Shown piece by piece: positions 1 to 7,953 of a stretch of 12,589 nt of DNA. This DNA is from Bacillota bacterium (GTDB lineage: Bacteria > Bacillota > Clostridia > Lachnospirales > Lachnospiraceae), in contig JAGFXQ010000070.1 of NCBI GenBank assembly GCA_017861355.1, positions 1 to 12,589 of the forward strand, written 5' to 3'. Under the pieces are notes generated by a model that saw only the letters and a program-made list of their open reading frames with translations, did not search any database and had not been told where the DNA came from. The number at the start of each line of letters is the position of its first letter. Position 1 is the stretch's first letter. A program made the position numbers and the translations under genes.

Positions 1-1720
1 GGAACGTGTGGATAACCTTTTGAGCCAGATGTCTCTGCTTGAGAAGGCGGGCCAGATGCTACAGGGAGAGCGGGGTCGTGTTAGCGAGAAAGAGATGAAG
101 AATTTACGACTGGGTTCCGTACTGAGCGGAGGAGGTTCTTTCCCCGGTGAGAATAGCTTAAGTGATTGGGAAGGGATGTTTGATTCCTTACAGAAGGGTG
201 CCTTGGACACAAAGCATAAGATACCGATGCTTTATGGTGTGGATGCGGTGCATGGGCTTGGACTATTAAAGGGTGCAGTAGTCTTTCCTCATAACATTGG
301 ATTAGGAGCAGCAAATGATCCGGAGCTGATGCGGCAGATGGGTGCAGCTGTAGCGGAAGAGATGAAGCTCATTAAGGTATTATGGAACTTTGGTCCCTGT
401 GTGGCGGTAAGCTCAGATCCCAGATGGGGCCGAACCTACGAAAGCTATTCCAGCGATCCTGCCATAGTTTCCTCCTTGGCAGAAGCCTATATGCTTGGTA
501 TGCAGGAACATGGTGTGGCTGCTACAGCGAAGCATTACGTAGGCGATGGAGGTACGGTTTATGGTACGGGCGAACTGAATGGCTTGCTGGACCGAGGTGA
601 TGTTACCGTACCTGAGCAGGAACTGAGGGAACGCTATCTTAAGCCATATCAGGTTCTGGTCAAATCCGGAGTCAAGATTGTTATGGCATCTTTTAGCTCC
701 TATCAGGGAGTAAAGATGCATGAGAATAAATATCTGATTAATGATGTTCTTAAGGGAGAACTTGGTTTCTCGGGCTTTGTTGTATCCGATTGGGAAGCTT
801 TGACTGCCTTAAGCGGAAGTGACTTTAAAGAGGATGTGGCACTTGCCATCAATGCCGGTGTTGATATGCTGATGGAGCCGAATAACTATAAAGAGGCCAT
901 CAATGCTATCGTGAACAATGTCAACGACGGTAAGATCAGCGAAGAACGGATCAATGAGGCAGTAAGCCGAATTCTTACAGTAAAGTTTGACCTTGGCTTA
1001 TTCGAGGATCCCTATCAGGAGAAACTGACCAAAGAAGTGACGGAGCTAGGGAGTGAGACATATCGTGACGTGGCGAAGAAGCTGGTAGCCAAATCACAGG
1101 TATTATTAAAGAATGAAGGAAACCTTCTTCCCTTGAAGAAGGGACAGAAAATATATGTTACCGGTCCTGCAGCCAATGACATGGGCCTGCAATGCGGAGG
1201 CTGGGGTCTGTCCTGGCAGGGTTATATGGATGATGGCAATGGAAAGATTACCGATGGAACCACGATCTTGGAGGGACTTGAGGAATACGGTAAGAGCTAT
1301 GGCGTGGAGATTATTACTGAGAAGGAGCAAGCTTCAACTGCTGACCTTGTAATCCTGGCTCTTGGAGAGATCCCTTATGCAGAGTATGAGGGAGACACTA
1401 CAGACCTTTCCATCACCGGAAGCAGTGCACATCCCGGTAATCAAGCAAGCATAGAGCAGGTAAAGGATCTCGGTAAGCCCACGATTACGCTACTTGTGAC
1501 CGGACGTAATGTGATCATGAAAGATTATATGAATCAATGGGACAGTATTGTGATGAGTTATCTTCCCGGTACCGAGGGAGATGGTATCGCCTCAGTATTA
1601 TTCGGAGAAGAACCCTTCCGCGGTAAGCTGTCGATGCCTTATTATGAGAGCGTAGAAGATATCGGGTCAGAACAGGGGAACTTACTATACGAGGTTGGTT
1701 ACGGTCTTACAGACAAATAA
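1..1720 (+). CDS. GH3 beta-glucosidase / exo-beta-glucanase, 5' end cut by window edge
   Basis: Retaining glycoside hydrolase family 3 enzyme that should remove terminal glucose from beta-glucans or beta-gluco-oligosaccharides. Numbering from the GTG at position 8: the (beta/alpha)8 domain spans about 1-315 with SSDPRWGRTYES (135-146), KH at 175-176 and VVSDW, whose Asp261 is the expected nucleophile. The alpha/beta sandwich spans about 350-570 with GEIPYAEYEGD; Glu459 is the likely acid/base by analogy with barley exohydrolase ExoI. The C-terminal YLPGTEGDG and GKLSMPYY are also typical. The frame is open to the left edge, and the codons before the GTG read Glu-Arg, giving ERVDNLLSQM, which matches the usual family N-terminus. 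I therefore read the gene as continuing upstream by perhaps a few tens of residues, so a signal peptide cannot be excluded. The position-8 GTG is a less likely start. The next gene has its own promoter 40 bp downstream. Exact substrate linkage (1,3, 1,4, 1,2) cannot be read from sequence. Confidence 0.9.
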   Translation, partial: ERVDNLLSQMSLLEKAGQMLQGERGRVSEKEMKNLRLGSVLSGGGSFPGENSLSDWEGMFDSLQKGALDTKHKIPMLYGVDAVHGLGLLKGAVVFPHNIGLGAANDPELMRQMGAAVAEEMKLIKVLWNFGPCVAVSSDPRWGRTYESYSSDPAIVSSLAEAYMLGMQEHGVAATAKHYVGDGGTVYGTGELNGLLDRGDVTVPEQELRERYLKPYQVLVKSGVKIVMASFSSYQGVKMHENKYLINDVLKGELGFSGFVVSDWEALTALSGSDFKEDVALAINAGVDMLMEPNNYKEAINAIVNNVNDGKISEERINEAVSRILTVKFDLGLFEDPYQEKLTKEVTELGSETYRDVAKKLVAKSQVLLKNEGNLLPLKKGQKIYVTGPAANDMGLQCGGWGLSWQGYMDDGNGKITDGTTILEGLEEYGKSYGVEIITEKEQASTADLVILALGEIPYAEYEGDTTDLSITGSSAHPGNQASIEQVKDLGKPTITLLVTGRNVIMKDYMNQWDSIVMSYLPGTEGDGIASVLFGEEPFRGKLSMPYYESVEDIGSEQGNLLYEVGYGLTDK

Positions 1721-1759
1721 ATGAGTTATGTTGGCTATACTTGAAAACCAATAGTATTC

Positions 1760-1788
1760 TTGTGAGGATGTTACGAATAGTATATAAT
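1760..1788 (+). promoter_or_regulatory. Sigma-A promoter for the GH2 gene
   Basis: TTGTGA at 1760-1765, an exact 17-nt spacer and TATAAT at 1783-1788 form a near-consensus vegetative promoter; transcription should begin near 1795, about 23 nt before the GH2 ATG. An 11-nt dyad, TGTTA-A-TAACA (1791-1801), lies over the predicted start site and could be a small operator, though this is only suggestive. No terminator is visible between the GH3 stop and this promoter, so read-through from GH3 is also possible. Confidence 0.7.
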
Positions 1789-1817
1789 TGTGTTAATAAC
1801 ATTACGGGGGTGCTTTG

Positions 1818-3617
1818 ATGAACATCAAGGATGCTGTCAGAACTTTATTCTTTAAGGAAACACAGGAGGCATCGAATCATCAGCTATATACGGTTTGGGG
1901 TGAACAGCTTGCTTCAGAGCAGGTGCTCACAGAGTATCCAAGACCTCAGATGAGAAGAGATAACTATACCATATTGAATGGATTATGGGACTATTGTATC
2001 ACCAAAAATTCTAATCATCCCGAGGTGTATGACGGACAGATCAGAGTTCCCTTTTCTCCGGAAAGTGTATTATCCGGAGTGAACCGCCAGCTAAAACCGG
2101 AGGAATTTCTATGGTATCGAAGAAGTCTGCTAATCGGGCATAAGTTCGAGAGAAGGAGACTAATCCTTCATTTTGGCGGAGTTGATCAAAGCTGTGAAGT
2201 TTTTATTAATAACAACAAGGTTGCAGAACATCTCGGTGGATATTTACCTTTTTCTATTGATATTACAGAGGAAGTCTTTGATGGCGAGAATATTCTGTCC
2301 TTGAGGGTGGTTGATCAGTCGGATACTTCCTATCACAGCAGAGGGAAACAGAAGCTGAATAACGGAGGGATGTTCTATACAGCACAGAGCGGAATCTGGC
2401 AGACGGTATGGTACGAATGGGTACCGGACTGCTATATTACCTCGATCAAGATGACTCCGAATACAGAACGCAGTGAGATGAACATTCAGGTTCATATGAA
2501 TGACTACAGGCCAGAGCTAAAGAACAAGCGTATCATTGGAATTGAAGTCTGGGAAGACAGAAAGCAGGTACAGAACTTTACTGCAACCGGAACCGATTTT
2601 CTGATCAAGCTGGACCATGGAATCTGTTGGAGTCCGGAGAATCCATTTTTATATGAGCTGGTGATTACGGCTGGGGAAGACAGAGTGGAGAGCTATTTTG
2701 CACTGCGAAGTGTAGAACTTAAGAAGGACGAAGCAGGGATTACAAGAATATTTCTGAATGGGAAGGCTTATTTTCAGAATGGTCTTCTGGATCAGGGCTA
2801 TTGGCCGGATGGCTTATATACAGCACCGAGTGATGAGGCGATGATCTTCGATATTGAACAGGCAAAAGCCTTGGGGTTTAATATGCTTCGAAAACATATT
2901 AAGATTGAACCTCTTCGCTGGTATTATCACTGCGACCGTATCGGAATGCTGGTCTGGCAGGACATGGTGAATGGCGGAGAGGATTACAACCAACTACTGG
3001 TCGGATATCTTCCCACACTGGCTCCTTGGATAGCCGGTCGGATTCGTGATCATCATTATAAGCTTCTTGGCAGAGGAAATGCGGAGGGAAGACGCGAATG
3101 GTCCATCGAATGCCGCAGGACTATAGAGCATCTGTACAATTGTCCTTCCATCGTTGTATGGGTCCCATTTAATGAGGGATGGGGGCAGTTTGATGCAAAG
3201 GAAGCTTATACACAGATTAAGGAACTGGATTCCACAAGACTCATTGATCATGCCAGTGGATGGTTTGATCAGGGAATTGGAGACTTTGAAAGCATTCACA
3301 ATTATTTTCATCCGCTCACAGTCAAGTATAAGAAGAGAGCCGTGATCTTCTCGGAGATCGGAGGTTATGCATTTTATCAACAAGAACATTCTTATTCCTG
3401 GAAGGTGTATGGATATAAGATATTTCTGACGGAGCAGGATCTGAATCAGGCTTATCAGAAGCTCTATAGGGAGGAGCTGAAGAAGCTTTATGTGAAGGGA
3501 TTGTCTGCAGTGGTTTATACTCAGCTGTCCGATGTAGAGGATGAGGTAAATGGACTTTTTACCTATGACAGGAAGATATGTAAGGTGGCTCCTCTAACGG
3601 ATTGGATTCATGATTAA
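1818..3617 (+). CDS. GH2 family glycosidase (beta-galactosidase/glucuronidase superfamily)
   Basis: Retaining glycoside hydrolase of family 2, 599 residues, about the length of compact beta-glucuronidases and much shorter than LacZ. Order of domains: jelly-roll sugar-binding domain about 30-205 (EEFLWYRRSLLI; LHFGGVDQSCEVFINN), Ig-like domain about 210-315, TIM barrel about 320-590. The acid/base is Glu453 in VPFNEGWGQFD and the nucleophile is Glu513 in IFSEIGGYAF; RKHIKIEPLRWYYHCDRIG and LVWQDMVNGG are typical of the barrel. I chose ATG 1818 because GGGGG (1806-1810) sits 7 nt upstream; a TTG at 1815 is in frame but less well spaced. An in-frame stop at 1797-1799 rules out a longer N-terminus, and no signal peptide is visible, so the enzyme should be cytoplasmic. 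GH2 covers beta-galactosidase, glucuronidase, mannosidase and others, and the substrate cannot be fixed here. Its neighbours suggest it trims a side sugar or acts on a mixed beta-glycan. Confidence 0.9.
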   Translation: MNIKDAVRTLFFKETQEASNHQLYTVWGEQLASEQVLTEYPRPQMRRDNYTILNGLWDYCITKNSNHPEVYDGQIRVPFSPESVLSGVNRQLKPEEFLWYRRSLLIGHKFERRRLILHFGGVDQSCEVFINNNKVAEHLGGYLPFSIDITEEVFDGENILSLRVVDQSDTSYHSRGKQKLNNGGMFYTAQSGIWQTVWYEWVPDCYITSIKMTPNTERSEMNIQVHMNDYRPELKNKRIIGIEVWEDRKQVQNFTATGTDFLIKLDHGICWSPENPFLYELVITAGEDRVESYFALRSVELKKDEAGITRIFLNGKAYFQNGLLDQGYWPDGLYTAPSDEAMIFDIEQAKALGFNMLRKHIKIEPLRWYYHCDRIGMLVWQDMVNGGEDYNQLLVGYLPTLAPWIAGRIRDHHYKLLGRGNAEGRREWSIECRRTIEHLYNCPSIVVWVPFNEGWGQFDAKEAYTQIKELDSTRLIDHASGWFDQGIGDFESIHNYFHPLTVKYKKRAVIFSEIGGYAFYQQEHSYSWKVYGYKIFLTEQDLNQAYQKLYREELKKLYVKGLSAVVYTQLSDVEDEVNGLFTYDRKICKVAPLTDWIHD

Positions 3618-3634
3618 TTACAGATAGGGTTCGA

Positions 3635-3801
3635 GTGTCAAAAGTCTGATAAATGATATGTAATGAATATCTACGCATATGTATGTATCTGGACTTGCCT
3701 TTCCCTCATGCGGAATAGAGCATCCGCAATCGGCCGGTCTGCGCCATCTGAATACATATGCGTAGATATTCATAGCACGGTATTTTGTTGACTTTTGACA
3801 C
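3635..3801. repeat. 167-bp imperfect palindrome (MITE-like or giant hairpin)
   Basis: An intergenic inverted repeat centred at about 3718. Outer arms GTGTCAAAAGTC (3635-3646) and GACTTTTGACAC (3790-3801) match perfectly over 12 bp. Inner arms 3664-3684 and 3752-3772 match perfectly over 21 bp, each beginning or ending in a TGAATATCTACG-type block. The segments between them are exactly 17 nt on both sides and partly complementary. A central hairpin, TGCGGA (3709-3714) with TCCGCA (3723-3728), shares the same axis to within one base. It fills most of the 278 bp between the GH2 stop and the GH16 ATG. Equal arm spacing suggests one decayed long palindrome, such as a non-autonomous mobile element with terminal inverted repeats, or a large RNA hairpin. 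No U-tract follows, so it is not a normal terminator. No clear target-site duplication was found, and no protein is credible here. Confidence 0.8.
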
Positions 3802-3811
3802 GCTAATACTA

Positions 3812-3840
3812 TTTGAATCATAGCAATACAAAGGTATAAA
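3812..3840 (+). promoter_or_regulatory. Candidate promoter for GH16-GH94-cupin
   Basis: TTTGAA (3812-3817), 17 nt, TATAAA (3835-3840), just outside the right end of the palindrome and about 55 nt before the GH16 ATG. The -10 is good and the -35 only fair. A perfect TTGACA (3795-3800) sits in the right terminal arm, but nothing resembling a -10 lies 16-18 nt after it. Transcription could also come through from the GH2 promoter if the palindrome does not block it. Confidence 0.4.
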
Positions 3841-3895
3841 CAATATTCATTTCTTAGTTTTGTGATTATTAAGGGTTTAAGGAGAGTTGCAAGGT

Positions 3896-4651
3896 ATGGA
3901 CAATTTGAAGAACGACTACCATCTGGTGTGGAGTGATGAATTCGATTATGAAGGACTTCCTACGTCGGAGAAGTGGAATTATGATCTGGGTAACCATCAG
4001 TGGGCAAACCGGGAGTTGCAGGCATATACCGACCGCCCGGACAATGTATATGTGAAGGATGGCAGGCTAACGATTACCGCAAGGAAAGAACAAGATGGGG
4101 AGAGGGAATATACCTCGACCCGATTGACTACTTATCACAGGCAATCCTGGCAATATGGATTATTCGAATTCCGTGTGAAGCTGCCAAAGGGTTTTGGATC
4201 CTGGCCGGCAGTATGGATGCTGTCCGATGCAATTAAGACAGGAACACCCTGGCCACTCTGCGGTGAGATCGATATCATCGAACATGCAGGTAAGAATCAG
4301 GATCAGATGTTCTTCAGCCTGCATAGCGATAAACACAATCACACAAGGAAGGAATCTGAGAGATACACGGTATTCAAGGAATTCCCCGGAGTAAGTGACG
4401 ATTATCACGATTATCATATGGAATGGACGCCTGATTATGTGGAGTTCTATGTAGATGGAGTAAGCGCCTGCCGCTTTAATAAAAGCGAGGATATAGAAGA
4501 TCAATCGGAGAAGTCCTGGCCTTTTGACCAGCCATTCTATCTGATCTTCAACATTGCTGTCGGAGGATCAATGGGTGGTGTAGTAGTGGAAGCGGATCTA
4601 CCATTTCTCATGGAGGTAGAACATGTGAGGGTTTATCAGAAGAAACAGTGA
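3896..4651 (+). CDS. GH16 endo-1,3-beta-glucanase (laminarinase), cytoplasmic
   Basis: Endo-acting retaining beta-glucanase of family 16, 251 residues, a single catalytic jelly-roll with no binding modules. The diagnostic motif GEIDIIEHAG carries the nucleophile Glu124, the assisting Asp126 and the acid/base Glu129. Preceding family blocks are LVWSDEFDYEG near the N-terminus, GRLTITARKE, YGLFEFRVKLP and SWPAVWMLSD; the last strand is VEHVRVYQKK. The one-residue bulge form EIDIIE fits laminarinases rather than lichenases, so beta-1,3-glucan is the likely substrate. ATG 3896 is preceded by AAGGAG (3879-3884) with suitable spacing; a TTG at 3887 is too close. An in-frame stop at 3878-3880 excludes a hidden signal peptide, so this usually secreted family appears here as an intracellular enzyme acting on imported oligosaccharides. 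The GH94 gene follows after 89 bp with no terminator, so the two are probably co-transcribed. Confidence 0.92.
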   Translation: MDNLKNDYHLVWSDEFDYEGLPTSEKWNYDLGNHQWANRELQAYTDRPDNVYVKDGRLTITARKEQDGEREYTSTRLTTYHRQSWQYGLFEFRVKLPKGFGSWPAVWMLSDAIKTGTPWPLCGEIDIIEHAGKNQDQMFFSLHSDKHNHTRKESERYTVFKEFPGVSDDYHDYHMEWTPDYVEFYVDGVSACRFNKSEDIEDQSEKSWPFDQPFYLIFNIAVGGSMGGVVVEADLPFLMEVEHVRVYQKKQ

Positions 4652-4681
4652 TTTTTCGTAAAACTTCAGGAGTTGTAGTGC

Positions 4682-4708
4682 TTTACCTAGATGTCAGTAT
4701 GAGGTAAA
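4682..4708. other. Short dyad upstream of GH94
   Basis: TTTACCT (4682-4688) and AGGTAAA (4702-4708) are perfect 7-bp inverted repeats around a 13-nt loop, within the 89-bp GH16-GH94 gap and ending 32 nt before the GH94 ATG. There is no U-tract, so it is not a terminator. It may be a weak mRNA hairpin or a regulator half-site pair, or chance. Confidence 0.25.
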
Positions 4709-4740
4709 TGCGGGTTTACGGATAACGAAAGGAGAAGGAT

Positions 4741-7440
4741 ATGAAAGGGTATCAATACTTAGATGAAAATGGGGTATTTCAATTAGAGAATCCGGAGTTG
4801 ACAAGCTATCTCTATTTTCCTATTGCAAACGAAGCCGGTGTAATGAGCAGTATCACACCGACCTTGGGAGGAGACAGTAAGATGGGTCAGAACACCTTCC
4901 TGCTGGCTCCAGTGAGCAGTGAGGACCTACATAATAATAAATCTTCACGGAATGTCTGGTGCCGGATCGATGGGAATAAGGTTTGGTCGGCAACCGGAAG
5001 ATCAGTGATGCAGGAGGCAAAGCTTTTCACCGAGGAGAAGGAGCAGACACTACTTGAAGCAGGAGTAATGTGGCATAAGGTAACCAGAAGCTCGAAGGAA
5101 CATCAGATTAAGTCTGAGATCATATCCTTTGTTCCTTATACCCAGGATTGCGTGGAGCTTATGCTCGTTACGATAACCAACGAGGACAGTAAGCAACATA
5201 CATTGGAAGTAACAACAGCTATTCCACTCTATGGCAGATCTGCAGATAATGTCAGAGATCATCGGAATGTTACCTCCATGCTTCATAGAATTGAAACGAC
5301 AGAATACGGAGTTGTATTGAATCCGACACTCACCTTTGATGAGCGTGGGCACCGTAAGAATACCGTGGTCTATGGCGTTTTCGCAAGCACTCAGGAAGGG
5401 AAAGCTCCGGTTGGTTTCTATCCGGTAGTTGAGGATTTTATCGGGGAAGGTGGTTCATTCGAATATCCCAAAGCAATCCTGACAAAGCAGGTACCGATGC
5501 AGGCTGGGTCAATCCGGAATGGTTATGAAGCATTGGGCGGAATCTGTTTCCCTGAGATTACTTTACTTCCCGGCGAAGCTAAAACATACATCATCGCTAT
5601 GGGTTATGGCTCTTCGAAGGAAGAACTTGAGACCTGTGCCGAGAAGTTTAGAACTTATCAGGCATGCTCCGAGAGCCTTACAGCTACCAAAGTGTATTGG
5701 GAAGAGAAGATCAATATCTCCTATCACACGAATTCAAAGGAGTTTGATGCTTGGATGCATTGGGTGAATTTTCAGCCGATGCTTCGCAGAATTTATGGTT
5801 GTTCCTTCCTGCCTCATCATGATTACGGAAGAGGAGGACGCGGCTGGCGTGATCTATGGCAGGATTGCCTTGCACTGCTGATTATGAATCCTTCGGGAGT
5901 GAAGGATATGTTGATCAGCAATTTTGGTGGTGTCCGTACGGATGGAACAAATGCCACGATCATTGGAACGAATCAGGGTGAATTCATCGCTGACCGTAAT
6001 AATATTACCAGAGTCTGGATGGATCATGGAGTATGGCCGTTCCTGACAACAAGACTCTATATCATGCAGAGCGGCGATCTGGATATTCTGCTCAAGGAGA
6101 ACTTCTACTTTAAAGATCCGCAGGCAGTACGTGGCGAAGAGAAGGACCTCTTATGGAAGCCGGAGGACGGTAACCATGTAAGACTGGTAAGTGGAAAGGA
6201 CTATGAGGGAAGTATACTGGAGCATATGCTGATCGAACATCTGACCGCATTCTTCGATGTTGGAGAGCATAACCATATCCGTCTACGCGGAGCAGACTGG
6301 AATGATGCTTTGGATATGGCGAAGGATCGTGGGGAGAGCGTTGCTTTCACCAGTGTATACGGCAGCAATTTGGAGCAGATGGCAGAATTAGTGCTTGCTT
6401 TACAAACAAGAGGGGTTAAAAAGCTTTCCTTCTTCAAGGAGCTGGAGCTTCTGTTCACCGATCATCAGGCTCTTTATGATAACATCAGCGAGAAGCAGAC
6501 CCTGCTTCGTAAATACTGTGACAGCTGCAGAAATACCTTATCCGGTGAGAGAATTGAGATCTCCTGTGAAGAACTGGCAGAGAATCTGAAAAATAAAGCG
6601 TCCTGGATTTATAGTCATATCAGAACTACCGAATGGCTCACAAACCGGGACGGGCACTCTTGGTACAATAGTTATTATGATAATCATGGAAGACGGGTGG
6701 AAGGAGATTTTGAGCAGGGTGTAAGAATGATGCTGACCGGTCAGGTATTTGCTATTATGTCAGGTACTGCTACAAAGGAGCAGGTGGATGAGATAGTACA
6801 GGCAGCAGACGCTTATCTTTACGAGGAGGCAATCGGAGGCTATAAGCTCAATACCGATTTCAAAGAGGTAAAGGATGATCTGGGAAGAATGTTTGGTTTT
6901 GCTTATGGTCATAAGGAGAATGGAGCAGTATTCTCACATATGGCTGTGATGTATGCGAATGCACTGTATCAAAGAGGCTTTGTAAGAGAAGGCTTTAAAG
7001 CAATTAACACCTTGTACAGCCATTGCAGTGACTTTACGAAGAGCAGGATCTATCCTGGCGTTCCCGAATATATCGGAGATAACGGAAGAGGCTTATATCA
7101 TTATCTTACCGGTTCTGCAAGCTGGTTACTGTTAACCGTACTTACCGAGATGTTTGGTATCAAGGGTCAGATGGGAGATCTGAGTTTTGAGCCAAAGCTG
7201 GTGAAGGAGCAATTTGACCATAATCAACAGGCACAAGCATCCCTCATCTTTGCGGAACGTAAACTCATCATCTGTTATGAGAACTCAACCGGTAAGGATT
7301 ATGGAGAGTATAGACTTGGAAGAATTCAAGTTGATGGCAAAGAGTATATGTCCTCAAGGCAGCAGGGTACAATTAACAGACAAGATATCGAGGCATTATC
7401 CATGGAGACAGAACATAGAATCCTGGTGGAATTAATCTAA
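4741..7440 (+). CDS. GH94 disaccharide phosphorylase, probably laminaribiose phosphorylase
   Basis: Inverting family 94 phosphorylase, 899 residues: beta-disaccharide plus phosphate gives alpha-glucose-1-phosphate plus glucose, saving ATP. Domains: N-terminal beta-sandwich about 1-290, helical linker, (alpha/alpha)6 barrel about 340-800, and a C-terminal jelly roll. Key elements: GRGGRGWRDLWQD (363-375) for sugar binding, RGADWNDALDMA with Asp519 as the expected general acid, and YHYLTGSASW (786-795), whose Thr790-Gly791 lie in the phosphate site. The N-terminus (YFPIANEAGVMSSITPTLGGD) and the length near 900 residues are more like laminaribiose phosphorylases than the roughly 810-residue cellobiose phosphorylases. 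This subfamily call comes from memory of the families and from the adjacent laminarinase, and cellobiose, chitobiose or 1,2-glucan specificity remains possible. AGGAGA (4730-4735) precedes the ATG. No signal peptide is visible, as expected for a phosphorylase. The cupin gene follows after 43 bp. Confidence 0.88.
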   Translation: MKGYQYLDENGVFQLENPELTSYLYFPIANEAGVMSSITPTLGGDSKMGQNTFLLAPVSSEDLHNNKSSRNVWCRIDGNKVWSATGRSVMQEAKLFTEEKEQTLLEAGVMWHKVTRSSKEHQIKSEIISFVPYTQDCVELMLVTITNEDSKQHTLEVTTAIPLYGRSADNVRDHRNVTSMLHRIETTEYGVVLNPTLTFDERGHRKNTVVYGVFASTQEGKAPVGFYPVVEDFIGEGGSFEYPKAILTKQVPMQAGSIRNGYEALGGICFPEITLLPGEAKTYIIAMGYGSSKEELETCAEKFRTYQACSESLTATKVYWEEKINISYHTNSKEFDAWMHWVNFQPMLRRIYGCSFLPHHDYGRGGRGWRDLWQDCLALLIMNPSGVKDMLISNFGGVRTDGTNATIIGTNQGEFIADRNNITRVWMDHGVWPFLTTRLYIMQSGDLDILLKENFYFKDPQAVRGEEKDLLWKPEDGNHVRLVSGKDYEGSILEHMLIEHLTAFFDVGEHNHIRLRGADWNDALDMAKDRGESVAFTSVYGSNLEQMAELVLALQTRGVKKLSFFKELELLFTDHQALYDNISEKQTLLRKYCDSCRNTLSGERIEISCEELAENLKNKASWIYSHIRTTEWLTNRDGHSWYNSYYDNHGRRVEGDFEQGVRMMLTGQVFAIMSGTATKEQVDEIVQAADAYLYEEAIGGYKLNTDFKEVKDDLGRMFGFAYGHKENGAVFSHMAVMYANALYQRGFVREGFKAINTLYSHCSDFTKSRIYPGVPEYIGDNGRGLYHYLTGSASWLLLTVLTEMFGIKGQMGDLSFEPKLVKEQFDHNQQAQASLIFAERKLIICYENSTGKDYGEYRLGRIQVDGKEYMSSRQQGTINRQDIEALSMETEHRILVELI

Positions 7441-7483
7441 GCAGAATCAGAAGCTATATGTGAAAGGAAAAGGAGCATCGACT

Positions 7484-7900
7484 ATGAAAAAAGAGTATAT
7501 TGATGTGACCTCTTATCAGGGAGAAGGGTATCTGCCAATGATTGATTTCGAGACCTGGCGGGTAGCAATCTTAAGATATTGTGAGGAACTTGAAGTTCAG
7601 AATCTTGCAACAATGCAGAAGCACAACGAGACGGATGAAGTATTTGTCCTTCTGGAAGGGAACTGCACATTGTTTACCGGAGGTAAGGGAGAAGCAATTC
7701 ATGATGTTGATGCAATTGCAATGAAACCTTTACAACTCTACAATGTGAAGCAGGGTACCTGGCATACCCATACTCTGGATCATGCAGCAACAGTACTGAT
7801 TGTAGAGAACAGAAATACAAGTGATATGAATTCACCAACACAGTCACTGAGCAAGGAACAAATCACAGAGCTGCGAAGCTTATTTACGGAGTGGGAATAA
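7484..7900 (+). CDS. Small single-domain cupin of unknown function
   Basis: A 138-residue protein with one conserved cupin barrel and little else. The first cupin motif is seen in MQKHNETDEVFVLLEG (44-59) with His47, Asp51 and Glu52. The second is around VKQGTWHTHTLDHAATVLIVE, with His94, His96 and His100. His47, Glu52 and His94 could form a metal site. No DNA-binding or signal segment is visible. ATG 7484 follows AGGAG (7471-7475) by 8 nt; a GTG at 7460 in the same frame lacks such a site and would add residues unlike a cupin. It lies 43 bp after GH94 and directly before a strong terminator, so it is the last gene of the glucan operon. Metal-dependent cupins include sugar isomerases, epimerases and lyases, while others only bind sugars. 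A role on a glucan breakdown product, or as a ligand sensor, is inference. Confidence 0.8.
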   Translation: MKKEYIDVTSYQGEGYLPMIDFETWRVAILRYCEELEVQNLATMQKHNETDEVFVLLEGNCTLFTGGKGEAIHDVDAIAMKPLQLYNVKQGTWHTHTLDHAATVLIVENRNTSDMNSPTQSLSKEQITELRSLFTEWE

Positions 7901-7953
7901 ACTGCCGGTGTTATCAAGGGATGAGTTTAGGTAAGCTGATTTTTCATAGAAGT

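Noticed and set aside
3635..3801. Palindrome as an intrinsic terminator or known riboswitch
   Set aside because: No T-run follows either arm, and no known riboswitch or T-box core was recognised.
3618..3821. 67-residue minus-strand open frame over the palindrome
   Set aside because: It simply runs through the inverted repeat, has no ribosome binding site noted and no recognisable domain; the palindrome explains the sequence.
4673..4703. Possible internal promoter before GH94 (TTGTAG and TATGAG)
   Set aside because: Spacing of 19 nt and a poor -10; co-transcription with GH16 is simpler.
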